In this document: positions 54,259 to 64,000 of the stretch, piece after piece
How positions within the stretch are numbered: position 1 is the first letter of the stretch
Layout of the letters: each line of letters opens with the position of its first letter
DNA from: Cognatishimia activa
GTDB lineage: Bacteria; Pseudomonadota; Alphaproteobacteria; Rhodobacterales; Rhodobacteraceae
Length of the DNA: 64,000 nt
Direction of reading: 5' to 3'
Assembly (NCBI RefSeq): GCF_017798205.1
Contig: NZ_CP060010.1
Span: 2,480,001-2,544,000, forward strand
Position numbers and translations under genes: made by a program
The notes under the pieces: generated by a model
The model's input: the letters and a program-made list of their open reading frames with translations, nothing else
Told to the model about the DNA's origin: nothing
The model's database searches: none

Positions 54259-54861
54259 ATGATCTCTTCGTTAACAGCCGGATTTGCGCTCGGCTTGTCA
54301 CTTATCCTGGCGATCGGCGCTCAGAATTCGTTTGTATTGCGTCAGGGATTAAGGGGAGAATTCGTTCTCCCTGTGGTTCTGACCTGCGCCATTTCGGACG
54401 CGATCTTGATCGTAGCGGGCGTGGCTGGGTTCGGTGCTCTGGTCGATGCGGCTCCATTTGCAGTGGATCTCGCAAGATGGGGCGGGGCAGCTTTCTTGGT
54501 GGTATATGGCGCTCTAAATTTCGCGTCTGCTTACAGAGGCGGCAGCTCCCTGGCATCAGAGGGCGCCAATGCACCAAAGTTGAGCAAGGCAATTGGGACG
54601 TGCCTTGTTCTAACTTGGTTAAACCCCCATGTTTATCTGGACACAGTCGTGTTGCTGGGGGGCATTTCAGCGACCTATGACAGCCCTTGGGTGTTTGCCG
54701 TAGGCGCCGTTTGCGCGAGCTTTACCTTCTTTTTTTCACTGGGATATGGGGCGGCCTTGCTGCGCGGTTTTTTCACCAATCCGCTGTCGTGGCGCATTCT
54801 GGATGTGCTCGTGGGCGTAACGATGTGGGCAATTGCAGCGAGCTTATTGCTGAACCACTAG
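54259..54861 (+). CDS. LysE/ArgO-family amino acid exporter
   Basis: A 200-residue membrane protein with six helices. It opens AGFALGLSLILAIGAQNSFVLRQGL (shown in two parts: LSLILAIGAQNSFVLRQGL), typical of LysE/ArgO exporters of arginine and lysine, and contains WLNPHVYLDTVVLLG. ATG 54259 follows AGAGAGGC. Divergent from the ArgP-type regulator, which very probably controls it. Its stop overlaps the end of convergent betI. Confidence 0.92.
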   Translation: MISSLTAGFALGLSLILAIGAQNSFVLRQGLRGEFVLPVVLTCAISDAILIVAGVAGFGALVDAAPFAVDLARWGGAAFLVVYGALNFASAYRGGSSLASEGANAPKLSKAIGTCLVLTWLNPHVYLDTVVLLGGISATYDSPWVFAVGAVCASFTFFFSLGYGAALLRGFFTNPLSWRILDVLVGVTMWAIAASLLLNH

Positions 54862-55439
54862 CCGCCCTTGAGCAACAGATCCGCCACCCGCCGCGCTTCA
54901 AGGCGCGCGGCTTTGGCGTCCACAGGTCCGGGGTTCATTGCGGCCTCGATCCAGACTCCGTCAATATAGTTCTGCAAAGCTTGTTGTACTGTCGCCATTC
55001 GGTTTTCCGGCAAAAGTTGCCGCAGCTCGGCGCGGAAATGGCTGGTGACACGCATCCGGTTTACGCGCTGTAACCGTGCAAGACCTTCGTGATAGGGCGC
55101 GTTGGCCCAGAACTGCAGCCAGATCGAGCAGGTCGCCGAGGTAAAGAGCGTCTCATCAAAATTCGCATCCAGCCCGGCCATCAAACGATCATAGGGGGTT
55201 TCTGCCATCTTAAGTTGACGCAAGTTCGCTGCCTTCAAAGTGCGCAGAACCAGCTGCATCACCGCTTGGATCAGCTGATCCTTGGAGCCGAAGTAATAGT
55301 TGATACTCGCCGCCGTAGATCCTGCCTGTTTGGCGATATCGGTCATCGTCACCTGCGCATAGCCATGCTCTGCAATCGCTTGGATTGCGGCATCAATCAG
55401 CTCTTCATGGCGAATGTCACGGATGCGTTTCTTGCTCAT
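54858..55439 (-). CDS. betI: BetI-type TetR regulator
   Basis: A 193-residue TetR-family repressor of choline metabolism. HTH near residues 8-50 (IRHEELIDAAIQAIAEHGYA, then TDIAKQAGSTAASINYYFGSK). The C-terminal choline-binding-type region includes FWANAPYHEGLARLQRVN, typical of BetI. The start MSKKRIRDIRH matches the usual N terminus; two upstream ATGs (55466, 55493) would lengthen it by up to 18 residues. Divergent from betB with an inverted repeat between them. Confidence 0.88.
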   Translation of the reverse strand: MSKKRIRDIRHEELIDAAIQAIAEHGYAQVTMTDIAKQAGSTAASINYYFGSKDQLIQAVMQLVLRTLKAANLRQLKMAETPYDRLMAGLDANFDETLFTSATCSIWLQFWANAPYHEGLARLQRVNRMRVTSHFRAELRQLLPENRMATVQQALQNYIDGVWIEAAMNPGPVDAKAARLEARRVADLLLKGG

Positions 55440-55502
55440 AGCCTGTCTATAGCGTGGTTTGCGCATCGAAACAGGCTTTTTTGGCGCGGGCATGATAAAA
55501 AA

Positions 55503-55518
55503 TTAAATGGGCATTTAA
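55503..55518. promoter_or_regulatory. Candidate BetI operator
   Basis: TTAAATG-GG-CATTTAA is a perfect 7-base inverted repeat in the betI-betB gap, in an AT-rich tract. Its position fits a BetI binding site controlling both directions, as known for bet operons. Confidence 0.65.
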
Positions 55519-55625
55519 ATTTTTGTTTTGCTGTTTAAGTTTCGCATTGCTAGGGTCGCGAACGCTTGGACGCGCCGATTTGGATTCGCGCGATCCGGTA
55601 AGTTTGAAGGCAAAGCAGAACGACA

Positions 55626-57077
55626 ATGACCACACAGCCCACCGCCAGCCATTTCATCAATGGCGCCTATGTCGAGGACATATCCGGCACCGAAATCCCG
55701 GTAATCTTCCCGGCCACCGGAGAGGTGATCGCGACGGTCTATTCCGCGACGCCTGCGATCATCGATCAGGCGCTGGATGCGGCGAAAGCGGCACAAAAGG
55801 CCTGGGCCCAGATGACCGGCACGGAACGCGGCCGCATTTTGCGACGCGCGGCCGACATGATCCGCGAGCGCAACCACGAGCTCTCGGTTCTCGAGACCTA
55901 TGACACCGGCAAGCCTTTGCAGGAAACGCTGGTGGCCGACGCTACATCCGGTGCCGACGCGCTGGAATATTTCGGAGGCCTCGCAGCCACACTCACGGGC
56001 GAGCATATTCCGATGGGCGACGACTGGGTCTACACGGTCCGCGAAGCCTTGGGCGTTTGTGTGGGGATCGGGGCATGGAATTACCCAACCCAGATCGCCT
56101 GCTGGAAAGGCGCGCCAGCTTTGGCTTGTGGCAATGCGATGATCTTTAAGCCATCGGAAACCACGCCGCTTTGCGCTTTGAAGGTTGCGGAGATCCTGCA
56201 TGAAGCGGGCCTGCCTGCGGGGCTTTACAATGTGGTGCAGGGTCTTGGAGACGTGGGCGCTTCGCTGGTAAATGACCCGCGCGTGGATAAGGTCTCGCTG
56301 ACAGGGTCGGTGCCGACGGGCAAGAAGGTATATGCAGCTGCCGCCTCGGGCATGAAACACGTCACGATGGAGCTGGGCGGTAAGTCGCCTCTGATCATCT
56401 TTGACGACGCGGATATCGAGAACGCGGTCGGCGGGGCCATCAACGGGAACTTCTATTCCTCTGGGCAGGTCTGTTCCAACGGCACGCGGGTTTTTGTGCA
56501 TAAGAACATCAAAGATGCTTTCCTAAAGCGCCTGTTCGAACGCCTTGAAGGCGCGGTCCTCGGCAATCCTCTGGATGAGGCCGTGAACTTTGGCCCCATG
56601 GTCAGCGAACGGCAGATGGGGATCGTTCTCGACTATATCGCCAAAGGCAAAGCCGAAGGCGCACGTCTGATCGCAGGCGGTGAGCGCGTTGATATGGAAG
56701 GCTTTTTCATAGCCCCCACGGTCTTTGCTGATGTCGCCGACGAGATGACCATCGCCCAAGAAGAGATCTTTGGCCCCGTCATGGCGGTGCTTGATTTCGA
56801 GGACGAAGACGACGTGATCGCTCGCGCCAATGCGACCGACTTCGGCCTGTCGGCTGGCGTCTTCACTCGCGACCTGACCCGCGCGCACCGCGTCATATGC
56901 GCGCTTGAGGCGGGCAGCTGTTTCATCAATTCCTACAACGACGCGCCGGTCGAAGCTCCGTTCGGCGGGGTCAAAGCCTCGGGCGTGGGGCGCGAAAACA
57001 GCAAGGAAGCGATCCAGCACTACAGCCAGGTCAAATCCGTCTACGTCCGCATGAGCGACGTCGAAGCGGCATTCTAG
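55626..57077 (+). CDS. betB: Betaine-aldehyde dehydrogenase
   Basis: Oxidises betaine aldehyde to glycine betaine with NAD(P)+. The 483-residue aldehyde dehydrogenase has [40 protein letters not shown], the catalytic Glu motif [11 protein letters not shown], and the nucleophile Cys in [14 protein letters not shown]. The start follows the conserved N terminus [11 protein letters not shown]. It is 10 bases before betA, so co-transcribed. Confidence 0.96.
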   Translation: MTTQPTASHFINGAYVEDISGTEIPVIFPATGEVIATVYSATPAIIDQALDAAKAAQKAWAQMTGTERGRILRRAADMIRERNHELSVLETYDTGKPLQETLVADATSGADALEYFGGLAATLTGEHIPMGDDWVYTVREALGVCVGIGAWNYPTQIACWKGAPALACGNAMIFKPSETTPLCALKVAEILHEAGLPAGLYNVVQGLGDVGASLVNDPRVDKVSLTGSVPTGKKVYAAAASGMKHVTMELGGKSPLIIFDDADIENAVGGAINGNFYSSGQVCSNGTRVFVHKNIKDAFLKRLFERLEGAVLGNPLDEAVNFGPMVSERQMGIVLDYIAKGKAEGARLIAGGERVDMEGFFIAPTVFADVADEMTIAQEEIFGPVMAVLDFEDEDDVIARANATDFGLSAGVFTRDLTRAHRVICALEAGSCFINSYNDAPVEAPFGGVKASGVGRENSKEAIQHYSQVKSVYVRMSDVEAAF

Positions 57078-57087
57078 GGAGGCGGCG

Positions 57088-58743
57088 ATGCGAGCAGATT
57101 ATGTGATCGTCGGCGCGGGCTCTGCGGGATGCGCCATGGCCTATCGTCTTTCGGAGGCAGGCAAATCTGTCATCGTGATCGAACACGGCGGCACGGACGC
57201 GGGCCCTCTGATCCAGATGCCCGCCGCGCTGAGCTATCCGATGAACATGAGCCTCTATGATTGGGGCTACAGCACGCTACCCGAGCCGCATCTGGGTGGC
57301 CGTCGTCTGGTCACGCCTCGAGGCAAGGTAATCGGCGGGTCGAGCTCGATCAACGGTATGGTCTATGTGCGCGGCCACGCGGGGGACTATGATCACTGGG
57401 CCGAAAGCGGCGCGCAGGGGTGGTCCTATGCGGATGTGCTGCCCTATTTCAAACGCATGGAGACCTGGCACGAAAGCGGGCAGGGCGGAGACCCGGATTG
57501 GCGTGGCAAAACCGGCCCTCTGCATATCTCGCGCGGGCCAAGGGACAACCCTCTGCACGCAGCTTTTGTTGAGGCAGGTCGTCAAGCGGGCTATCCGGTC
57601 ACCAGCGACTATAACGGCGAGCAGCAAGAGGGCTTTGGCCCGATGGAGATGACCGTTTACAAGGGGCGGCGCTGGTCGGCGGCGAATGCCTATCTGAAGC
57701 CTGCTTTGAAACGCGAGAACTGTACGCTTGTGCGCGGGCTGGCCTGCAAGGTGGTGACGGACGAGGGACGGGCCACGGGGGTCGAGATCGAGCGCAATGG
57801 GCGTAAAGATGTCATTCATGCCTCGGGCGAAGTGATCCTCGCGGCCAGCTCGCTCAATTCCCCAAAGCTCTTGATGCTCTCGGGCATCGGCCCCGCAGCG
57901 CATTTGGCGGAACATGGCATCGACGTCGTTGCAGATCGCCCCGGAGTAGGCCAAAACCTGCAGGACCATCTGGAGCTTTATCTGCAGATGGCCTCCAAGC
58001 AGCCGATCACGCTCTATAAATACTGGAACCTCTTCGGAAAGGCTCTGATCGGTGCGCAATGGCTGTTTACAAAGACCGGTCTTGGTGCGTCCAACCAGTT
58101 TGAGTCTGCGGCCTTCATTCGCAGTAAGGCCGGCGTGCAATACCCTGATATTCAATATCATTTCCTGCCCATCGCTGTGCGCTACGATGGCAAGGTTGCC
58201 GCCGAGGGCCATGGGTTCCAAGCCCATGTCGGCCCCATGCGCAGCGGCTCTCGTGGAGAGGTCACATTGGCGAGTGCGGATCCCAAGGCAGCACCCGATA
58301 TCCTGTTTAACTATATGTCGACCGAGCAGGACTGGATCGATTTTCGCCAGTGCATTCGCCTCACGCGCGAGATCTTTGCGCAGGATGCGTTTAAACCCTT
58401 CGTCAAACATGAAATCCAACCGGGCGTTGCGCTGCAATCCGACGACGAGCTGGACGGATTTATCCGCGAACACGTTGAAAGCGCCTATCACCCCTGTGGC
58501 ACCTGCCGCATGGGCGCGCTTGAGGATCCGATGAGCGTGGTGGATTCCGATTGTCGCGTGATTGGCGTAGATAACCTGCGCGTGGCCGACAGCTCGATCT
58601 TTCCGCGGATCACCAATGGCAACCTCAATGGGCCATCGATCATGACCGGCGAGAAGGCGTCAGATCATATCCTTGGGCGTAGCCTGCCTGCCGCCAATGA
58701 TCAGCCTTGGTTCAACCCGAATTGGGAAAGGTCTCAGCGCTAA
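57088..58743 (+). CDS. betA: Choline dehydrogenase
   Basis: Oxidises choline to betaine aldehyde. The 551-residue FAD-dependent GMC oxidoreductase opens with [20 protein letters not shown], has [54 protein letters not shown] and the C-terminal [13 protein letters not shown] with the catalytic His, plus [20 protein letters not shown] at 57076-57082 precedes the ATG. Its stop overlaps the convergent hydrolase by 4 bases. Confidence 0.95.
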   Translation: MRADYVIVGAGSAGCAMAYRLSEAGKSVIVIEHGGTDAGPLIQMPAALSYPMNMSLYDWGYSTLPEPHLGGRRLVTPRGKVIGGSSSINGMVYVRGHAGDYDHWAESGAQGWSYADVLPYFKRMETWHESGQGGDPDWRGKTGPLHISRGPRDNPLHAAFVEAGRQAGYPVTSDYNGEQQEGFGPMEMTVYKGRRWSAANAYLKPALKRENCTLVRGLACKVVTDEGRATGVEIERNGRKDVIHASGEVILAASSLNSPKLLMLSGIGPAAHLAEHGIDVVADRPGVGQNLQDHLELYLQMASKQPITLYKYWNLFGKALIGAQWLFTKTGLGASNQFESAAFIRSKAGVQYPDIQYHFLPIAVRYDGKVAAEGHGFQAHVGPMRSGSRGEVTLASADPKAAPDILFNYMSTEQDWIDFRQCIRLTREIFAQDAFKPFVKHEIQPGVALQSDDELDGFIREHVESAYHPCGTCRMGALEDPMSVVDSDCRVIGVDNLRVADSSIFPRITNGNLNGPSIMTGEKASDHILGRSLPAANDQPWFNPNWERSQR

Positions 58744-59579
58744 AGGCCGAGGTCTTTCAATGCCATATGCCCGAACAGCTGCGTCAGGATCCCGCTGGCC
58801 CAGAGGTTCACGTGATTGGCATCCGGCACGCGCATGATCTTTTTCTTCGCCGAGCCCGCTGCGTTGTAAACCGCTTGACCCTGGGAAATCGGCACAACGC
58901 GGTCTTGCTTGCCGTGGATCACCAAAAGGGGCAGGGATATCGCGGCGGCACGCTTGGCGCTGTTCCAAGAGTCCATGAAGACCGGCGCAATTTGGCCAAT
59001 GTCACCGACGGTGGCCTGAGCTATATCTGAGATCGAAGAAAACGGTGCCTCAAGAACGATGCCGGTGGGCAAATCCTGATCGCCCGAGGCCTTAAGCGCT
59101 TCGATCAGTCCAAGCCCCACCGCCGAGCCCAGACTTTCGCCGTAGATCACCACGGGGCCGTCAAACGTGGCGAATTGACCGTCACTTTTGAGGCTGTCGT
59201 AGGCAAACTTCACGGTCGAAATGAGCGCGGCTTCAGAAGGCCGACCTTCGCTGCCTGAACTGCCGGGATAGGCCGGGGCAAAAACGCCAAAGCCCGACTG
59301 CCTAAGGCGGCGAAACCTGCCATCGCGATTTGCAAGATTGCCAGCATTGCCATGCAGATAGAACACCGTCGGCTTATTCCCGCGCGGAGGCACTGCCCAG
59401 ACAACCACGCGACCTTCGGGGCCGTCCAGATCATAGGCTTGTATCCTAGCACCGTAAGCCGCAGGGCTTGGGGGCTGCTCAGTCGCATCATAGGGGTAGA
59501 TGAGCAGGGGATTGGCTTGCTCTAGCGCCAATGCACCAAGGCCAAGAAAGAGAAAAAGAAATGCCAAGGTTCTTATCAT
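58740..59579 (-). CDS. Alpha/beta hydrolase with an N-terminal signal or anchor
   Basis: A 279-residue hydrolase. The N terminus ([18 protein letters not shown]) is a signal peptide or anchor. The fold is shown by [15 protein letters not shown] (oxyanion region), the nucleophile [21 protein letters not shown] with the Asp, and NHVNLW with the His. Relatives resemble human ABHD13/YqkD-type esterases. Substrate unknown. It ends within the betA stop and is alone. Confidence 0.85.
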   Translation of the reverse strand: MIRTLAFLFLFLGLGALALEQANPLLIYPYDATEQPPSPAAYGARIQAYDLDGPEGRVVVWAVPPRGNKPTVFYLHGNAGNLANRDGRFRRLRQSGFGVFAPAYPGSSGSEGRPSEAALISTVKFAYDSLKSDGQFATFDGPVVIYGESLGSAVGLGLIEALKASGDQDLPTGIVLEAPFSSISDIAQATVGDIGQIAPVFMDSWNSAKRAAAISLPLLVIHGKQDRVVPISQGQAVYNAAGSAKKKIMRVPDANHVNLWASGILTQLFGHMALKDLGL

Positions 59580-59636
59580 TTTGGGTCAATACTCGTTTAA
59601 AATCTTTGCAGGCCGCGTACAGCAAACTCTGCAAAC

Positions 59637-61037
59637 TTACCCGACTTCATAGGGCAAAACACCCCGTTCATTCTCCTTAATCATCAACTTGCGCTCAAGC
59701 GGCGGCACCGAGCGTTGATGGCAATCAGGCCGCTCGCAGATCCGGCAGGAAATGCCGATAGGCTGGAAGGCAGCGGCGTTGTTTACGTCCATATTGTCGG
59801 CATAGACCATACGATCCGCGTGTTTGATCTCGCAGCCCAAGGCAATCGCATAGCGCCGTACAGGCGCGCCATAGTGCCCGCCAGATTTGGACACATCCCG
59901 CGCCAAAGAGAAATAGCGCACCCCGTCAGGCGTTTCGGCCAGCTGTCGCAAAAACCGCCCCGGCGTTTCAAAGGCGCGGTGGACGTTCCATAGGGGGCAG
60001 GCCCCTCCAAAACGCGCGAACTGCAGACGTGTGGCGGAATGGCGTTTGGTGATCGTGCCCGCCTGATCGACGCGGACGAAAAAGAATGGGATGCCTTTGT
60101 TGCCGGGCCGTTGCAGGGTCGACAAACGATGGGCGACCTGCTCAATGGACGCCCCAAATTGGTTGGACAAAAGCTCCAGATCATGGCGATGTTCCTGCGC
60201 CGCCGCGTGGAATTTGCCGTAGGGCATTAAGGCCGCTCCGGCGAAGTAATTCGCAAGCCCGATCTTGGCGATATCCCGCGCGGTCTCAGACTGGAATTTC
60301 GCCAGATCCAACGTCGCTTCAAGCAAAGAATTCCTTTGCAAAAGAGCGACTTGCAGCAGCATCTGAAAGCACTGTGTTTCTGGCGACGCATGGGCGGACA
60401 AGGTCAGTGCCTTATTCGCATGGTCATAGTGCCTGAGAGGCCCAGTATCGGACAGTCGAACCGAGACGCCGACATGTGCCAAAGCATCCTCAGCAGCAAT
60501 GCGCATCGACGGTTTCTGCTCGGCGCTTTTGGCGAAATTCTCCGCCGCGTGGTCGACCGCATCGATATAGTTGTCGCAATAATGAAAGAAGTCGCGCACC
60601 TCGTCCCAGGGGCTCGGCTGCATGCGGAACTCTTGGCGTCCCAAAGCGTCATCCAGCGAGGCGAGCCGTTCATGGGTTTCACGGTAGGTATGGTGCAGTT
60701 TCAAAAACGCCCGGGCCAAAGCAGGGGCGTTGGAAGCCGATAGTCGAATATCCGCCAAAGGCACGTCGCTTTCGGCGAGGGCTGGGTCCGCGAGGGCTTC
60801 GCGCAGATCGCTCACCAGACGCTCGGAATCCCCGGTGGACAGCTCGGTGACATCGATGCCGAACTCTTGCGCAAGGGCAAGAACCACCGTTGTCGACACA
60901 GGGCGGTTGTTGTTTTCCATCTGGTTCAGATAGGGAAGGGACACGCCAAGCTTGGTTGCGAATTCCCGCTGTGTGAGCGCCACGCGGTTGCGGATCTCGC
61001 GCAGTTTTGCACCGGCATAAAGTTTCTGCGTCGCCAT
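59637..61037 (-). CDS. PccR/ScfR-type acyl-CoA-responsive regulator
   Basis: A 466-residue regulator of the ScfR (short-chain fatty acyl-CoA regulator) family. An XRE HTH (KLREIRNRVALTQREFATKL, then SLPYLNQMENNNRPVS) is followed by a DUF2083/DUF955-type domain and a C-terminal Cys pair (CRICERPDCHQRSVPP). In Rhodobacter sphaeroides the homologue PccR activates pccB for propionyl-CoA assimilation (recalled). Here the gene lies about 1.4 kb from pccB, and TTTGCAAA boxes precede both, which fits that role. Confidence 0.88.
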   Translation of the reverse strand: MATQKLYAGAKLREIRNRVALTQREFATKLGVSLPYLNQMENNNRPVSTTVVLALAQEFGIDVTELSTGDSERLVSDLREALADPALAESDVPLADIRLSASNAPALARAFLKLHHTYRETHERLASLDDALGRQEFRMQPSPWDEVRDFFHYCDNYIDAVDHAAENFAKSAEQKPSMRIAAEDALAHVGVSVRLSDTGPLRHYDHANKALTLSAHASPETQCFQMLLQVALLQRNSLLEATLDLAKFQSETARDIAKIGLANYFAGAALMPYGKFHAAAQEHRHDLELLSNQFGASIEQVAHRLSTLQRPGNKGIPFFFVRVDQAGTITKRHSATRLQFARFGGACPLWNVHRAFETPGRFLRQLAETPDGVRYFSLARDVSKSGGHYGAPVRRYAIALGCEIKHADRMVYADNMDVNNAAAFQPIGISCRICERPDCHQRSVPPLERKLMIKENERGVLPYEVG

Positions 61038-61050
61038 AGCTGCCCCTTGG

Positions 61051-61088
61051 TTTGCAAGTTAGCTTTCATGCAAGCATAGTTTTGCAAA
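61051..61088 (-). promoter_or_regulatory. TTTGCAAA boxes before the pccR-type gene
   Basis: TTTGCAAG at 61051-61058 and the perfect TTTGCAAA at 61081-61088, with a partial TGCAAGC near 61069, lie 14-51 bases before the start. They match the ScfR recognition element (TTTGCAAA repeats) as I recall it and suggest autoregulation. Confidence 0.65.
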
Positions 61089-61098
61089 CCGCTGGGCG

Positions 61099-62292
61099 CT
61101 AGCCCCGAAGGCGTCTTTCGCGACGAATTGTCAGGGTAATCGCGACGAGCGCTGCGACAGCGGTGGCCAGCATCAGGGACAAAAGCGGGTAGGGTGTCGG
61201 CCAGATTTCAAGCAATACGCCCGCCAAAGCCGACAAGCCCGCGCCGCCCCCGATCATGATCGCGCTGGCGAGGCCAGAGGCAGTGCCTGCGAGATGCGGG
61301 CGTACGGACAAAGCGCCAGCAGTGGCGTTCGGGATCACCATACCATTGCCCAGCCCGACAAATGTCATGAAGGCGAAGAAGCTGAAGGCGGATCCGATGC
61401 CAGCCGCAAATAACAACAACGACAAACCGACACCGATAGCGTTCACGAAGGATCCCCAAAGCACCATATTGTTCACGCCAATCCGCTGAGAATAGGCGCC
61501 AGAGACGTAGTTGCCGGCGAAGTACCCGATGGCGGGGGCTCCGAAGTATACCCCGACTTCGGTCGGATCGAGTGCGAAATAGCCGCTTGCCACAAAAGGC
61601 GCCCCGCCGAGGTACGCGAAAAACGCACCGGACGCGAAGCCGGAGGCGAGGCTATAGCCCCAGAAGCGCGGGCTCTTTAGCAGCTCGGGATATTGTTTGA
61701 ATTGCGCGCCCAGCGTGAGGCCGCTGCGTCGTTTGGTTTCGCCCAAATCGAAATAGACCAGCGCCAGTGACATGCTGCCCGCCCCAAACATCAACCAAAA
61801 ACTCGCCCGCCAGTCCCATGTTTCCTCAAGCAGGCCTCCGAGGGCAGGGGCGACCATCGGCACCACCGACATACCCATCGTGACAAAGCCGATTTTAGAC
61901 GCGGCCTCGCTGTCCTCGACCACATCGCGCACGATGGCGCGGCTGAGTACGAGGCATGTTGCGATGACGGCCTGCGCAATGCGAAAGATCAGAAAGATTG
62001 TCGCGTTTGGTGCATAGATGCAACCTAAGGTGCAGACAAGGAACAGAAAAATACCCCAAAGCAGAACTGGCCTGCGTCCGATTTGGTCTGATATTGGCCC
62101 AATGAGGATCTGCAGGACAGCACTTGCCCCAAGATAGCCGGCGACTGCCAATTGCATGACGCTGTAGTCCGTATCGAAGTAAACAGTCATGCCAGGCAGG
62201 CTGGGCAGAAAGATATTCATGACCATGGCGCTAAGGCCTGCCAAGAGGATCAGGGTCGAGATATGTGGAGGGGACTTACGACTGAAATACAT
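61099..62292 (-). CDS. Bcr/CflA-type MFS multidrug efflux transporter
   Basis: A 397-residue membrane protein with about 12 helices. Signatures are QILIGPISDQIGRRPVLLWG (A-motif region), AIVRDVVEDSEAAS and MSVVPMVAPALGGLLEETWDWRASFW (shown in part), all typical of the Bcr/CflA drug-resistance group. ATG 62292 is assumed; GTG 62301 is possible. It lies between the regulator and pccB and may have a transport role unrelated to propionate. Confidence 0.88.
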   Translation of the reverse strand: MYFSRKSPPHISTLILLAGLSAMVMNIFLPSLPGMTVYFDTDYSVMQLAVAGYLGASAVLQILIGPISDQIGRRPVLLWGIFLFLVCTLGCIYAPNATIFLIFRIAQAVIATCLVLSRAIVRDVVEDSEAASKIGFVTMGMSVVPMVAPALGGLLEETWDWRASFWLMFGAGSMSLALVYFDLGETKRRSGLTLGAQFKQYPELLKSPRFWGYSLASGFASGAFFAYLGGAPFVASGYFALDPTEVGVYFGAPAIGYFAGNYVSGAYSQRIGVNNMVLWGSFVNAIGVGLSLLLFAAGIGSAFSFFAFMTFVGLGNGMVIPNATAGALSVRPHLAGTASGLASAIMIGGGAGLSALAGVLLEIWPTPYPLLSLMLATAVAALVAITLTIRRERRLRG

Positions 62293-62394
62293 AATAGGCA
62301 CGCAGAGTTGACCTGTCTTGTTTAGGCCCGAGATGAAGGGATGAACAGGGGTATTGCGACCATAAGTTGAAAAAATGAACCAATTGGTTCAAAA

Positions 62395-62447
62395 TTTGCT
62401 GGTTTGCAATTTGCTTGCGTTGAGCGTGCTGGGGTTTGCAAATTTGC
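62395..62447 (+). promoter_or_regulatory. TTTGC-box array before pccB
   Basis: TTTGC occurs at 62395, 62403, 62410, 62435 and 62443, with 8, 7, 25 and 8 bases between successive starts. TTTGCAAATTTGC at 62435-62447 is the best site. It matches the TTTGCAAA-type element used by ScfR/PccR in related bacteria (recalled) and lies 65-118 bases before the pccB start. Confidence 0.7.
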
Positions 62448-62511
62448 GGGAAAACCCTTTCCGCACCGCAGCACACGGGCTATCACTCCTTAACAGACCA
62501 GAGGGTGTGAC

Positions 62512-64000
62512 ATGGACAATATTCTTCAAGAACTCGAAGCCCGCCGCGAAACCGCGCGCCTTGGTGGCGGTCAGCGCCGCATTGATAGCCAGCACGCACG
62601 GGCGAAACTGACCGCGCGCGAACGGATTGAACTGCTGCTGGATGAGGGCAGTTTCGAAGAGTTCGATATGTTCAAAACCCACCGCTGTGTCGAATTCGGC
62701 ATGGAAGAGCAAAAGCCCGCGGGCGACGGTGTTGTCACCGGCTGGGGGACGATCAATGGCCGTATGGTTTATGTGTTCTCGCAGGATTTCACCGTGTTTG
62801 GCGGCTCTCTGTCAGAAACTCATGCGCAGAAGATCTGTAAAATTCAGGATATGGCCGTTCAAAACGGTGCGCCGATCATTGGTCTGAATGACTCCGGTGG
62901 CGCGCGGATCCAAGAGGGTGTGGACTCTCTGGCAGGCTACGCCGAGGTGTTCCAACGCAACATCATGGCCTCGGGCGTTGTGCCTCAGATCTCTGTGATC
63001 ATGGGCCCGTGTGCGGGTGGCGCTGTGTATAGTCCTGCGATGACCGACTTTATCTTTATGGTCAAAGACACATCATACATGTTTGTCACCGGCCCTGACG
63101 TTGTGAAAACCGTAACTAACGAAGTGGTTACGGCGGAAGAACTGGGCGGCGCGTCCACCCACACCAAGAAATCCTCTGTTGCAGATGGTGCCTTTGAAAA
63201 CGACGTCGAAGCGCTGCGCGAGGTTCGCAACCTTGTCGACTTCCTGCCGCTGAACAACCGCGAAAAGCCTCCGGTGCGTCCGTTCTTTGACGATCCGGCG
63301 CGGATTGATGCGTCGCTGGACACTCTGGTGCCGGAAAACCCGAACACGCCGTATGACATGAAAGAACTGATCCATAAGATCGCGGATGAAAGCGATTTTT
63401 ATGAGATCCAGGAAGACTACGCCAAGAACATCATCACCGGGTTCATCCGCATGGAAGGCCAGACCGTGGGTGTGGTTGCGAACCAGCCGATGGTTCTGGC
63501 GGGCTGTCTGGATATCGACAGCTCTCGCAAAGCGGCGCGGTTTGTAAGATTCTGTGATTGCTTTGAAATTCCAATTCTGACGCTTGTAGACGTTCCAGGC
63601 TTCCTGCCGGGCACCACGCAGGAATACGGCGGTGTCATCAAACACGGAGCAAAACTGCTCTTTGCTTATGGCGAAGCGACGGTGCCGAAGGTGACCGTGA
63701 TCACCCGTAAGGCCTATGGTGGTGCTTATGACGTTATGGCCTCCAAACACCTGCGCGGCGATTTCAACTACGCATGGCCATCCGCCGAGATCGCCGTGAT
63801 GGGCGCGAAGGGCGCGACCGAGATTATCCACCGTGCAGATCTGGGCGATGCGGATAAAATCGCGGCCCATACCAAGAACTACGAAGATCGTTTCGCGAAC
63901 CCATTTGTGGCCGCTGAGCGGGGCTTTATCGACGAGGTGATTATGCCGCAATCCACACGTCGCCGTGTGGCGCGCGCATTTGCGTCCTTGCGCAATAAGA
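62512..64000 (+). CDS. pccB: Propionyl-CoA carboxylase beta subunit (3' end missing)
   Basis: The carboxyltransferase subunit that makes methylmalonyl-CoA from propionyl-CoA with the biotin subunit. 496 codons are in the window, running off its end near the usual C terminus. Carboxyltransferase signatures: [68 protein letters not shown] (two parts), [15 protein letters not shown] and [18 protein letters not shown] at 62501-62504 precedes the ATG at 62512. Next to a PccR-type regulator, as in R. sphaeroides. The stop is not in the window. Confidence 0.95.
   Translation, partial: MDNILQELEARRETARLGGGQRRIDSQHARAKLTARERIELLLDEGSFEEFDMFKTHRCVEFGMEEQKPAGDGVVTGWGTINGRMVYVFSQDFTVFGGSLSETHAQKICKIQDMAVQNGAPIIGLNDSGGARIQEGVDSLAGYAEVFQRNIMASGVVPQISVIMGPCAGGAVYSPAMTDFIFMVKDTSYMFVTGPDVVKTVTNEVVTAEELGGASTHTKKSSVADGAFENDVEALREVRNLVDFLPLNNREKPPVRPFFDDPARIDASLDTLVPENPNTPYDMKELIHKIADESDFYEIQEDYAKNIITGFIRMEGQTVGVVANQPMVLAGCLDIDSSRKAARFVRFCDCFEIPILTLVDVPGFLPGTTQEYGGVIKHGAKLLFAYGEATVPKVTVITRKAYGGAYDVMASKHLRGDFNYAWPSAEIAVMGAKGATEIIHRADLGDADKIAAHTKNYEDRFANPFVAAERGFIDEVIMPQSTRRRVARAFASLRNK

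Noticed and set aside
1-64000. tRNA genes, CRISPR arrays, insertion sequences or prophage
   Set aside because: No TTCRA-type tRNA arms in a cloverleaf context, no regularly spaced repeats, and no transposase, integrase or phage protein among the translations.

Overview
The window looks like chromosomal DNA of a marine alphaproteobacterium of the order Rhodobacterales (Roseobacter group). This rests on gene content and sequence style: betIBA, a PccR/ScfR-type regulator beside pccB, DUF2927 and Hint proteins, a PraR-like XRE regulator, an alphaproteobacterial RNase P RNA and moderately high GC. I cannot fix the genus. I saw no prophage, insertion sequence, CRISPR array or tRNA gene. Most of the window is ordinary core and accessory metabolism, with a few degraded or poorly described loci.

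Layout. 0-5.7 kb: end of an upstream gene, proC, a Hint-domain protein, then a LysR regulator divergent from a three-gene set (class II aldolase, sterol-desaturase-type hydroxylase, divergent PanB-like enzyme) that may form a small undescribed pathway. 5.7-8.4 kb: CueR-type promoter, copper ATPase broken by a one-base loss in a G run, cueR. 8.4-11.4 kb: sulfatase-family hydrolase, NrtS-like protein, ribokinase-family kinase. 11.8-15.1 kb: apparent relic of an alginate operon (intact algD, short frameshifted alg8 fragment, AlgL-like protein lacking the catalytic His) followed by a LuxR-type regulator. 15.1-20.7 kb: ABC exporter, acyl-CoA synthetase, glpK.

20.7-26.6 kb is a compact minus-strand operon: a 27-residue membrane microprotein, XpaC-like, TelA-like, DUF2927 lipoprotein, SPFH-GYF protein, zinc-ribbon membrane protein and dtd. 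It resembles the TelA/XpaC and YdjG/YdjI parts of envelope-stress systems and is the best candidate for a poorly described system here. 26.7-33.1 kb: rluB, tadA, UPF0173 hydrolase, ceramidase-like protein, gatC-gatA, a lipoprotein, an AmpD-like amidase and rnpB with its promoter. 33.1-38 kb: PhyH-family dioxygenase divergent from a LacI regulator, rpmG, an acetyltransferase, a secreted protein, a Bax-inhibitor-1 protein and a DUF1127 protein.

38-47.7 kb: LysR, quinone oxidoreductase, PraR-like regulator, hisN, two amidohydrolases acting on 8-oxoguanine and guanine, CAP-domain protein, mgtE, 5-formyl-THF cyclo-ligase, YmdB-like phosphoesterase. 47.8-54.9 kb: two convergent SLC13 permeases, yebC, a membrane ClpP-like protein, and an ArgP-like regulator divergent from a LysE/ArgO exporter. 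54.9-58.7 kb: betI-betBA for choline-to-glycine-betaine conversion, with a palindrome suited to BetI. 58.7-64 kb: alpha/beta hydrolase, PccR-type regulator, MFS transporter and the start of pccB (cut by the window end), with TTTGCAAA-like boxes before both pccR and pccB.

A structured intergenic repeat (conserved box, variable hairpin, AGGGGC-NNN-GCCCCT hairpin) occurs twice in full and twice as the box alone. All family names come from reading the translations; no database search was run.
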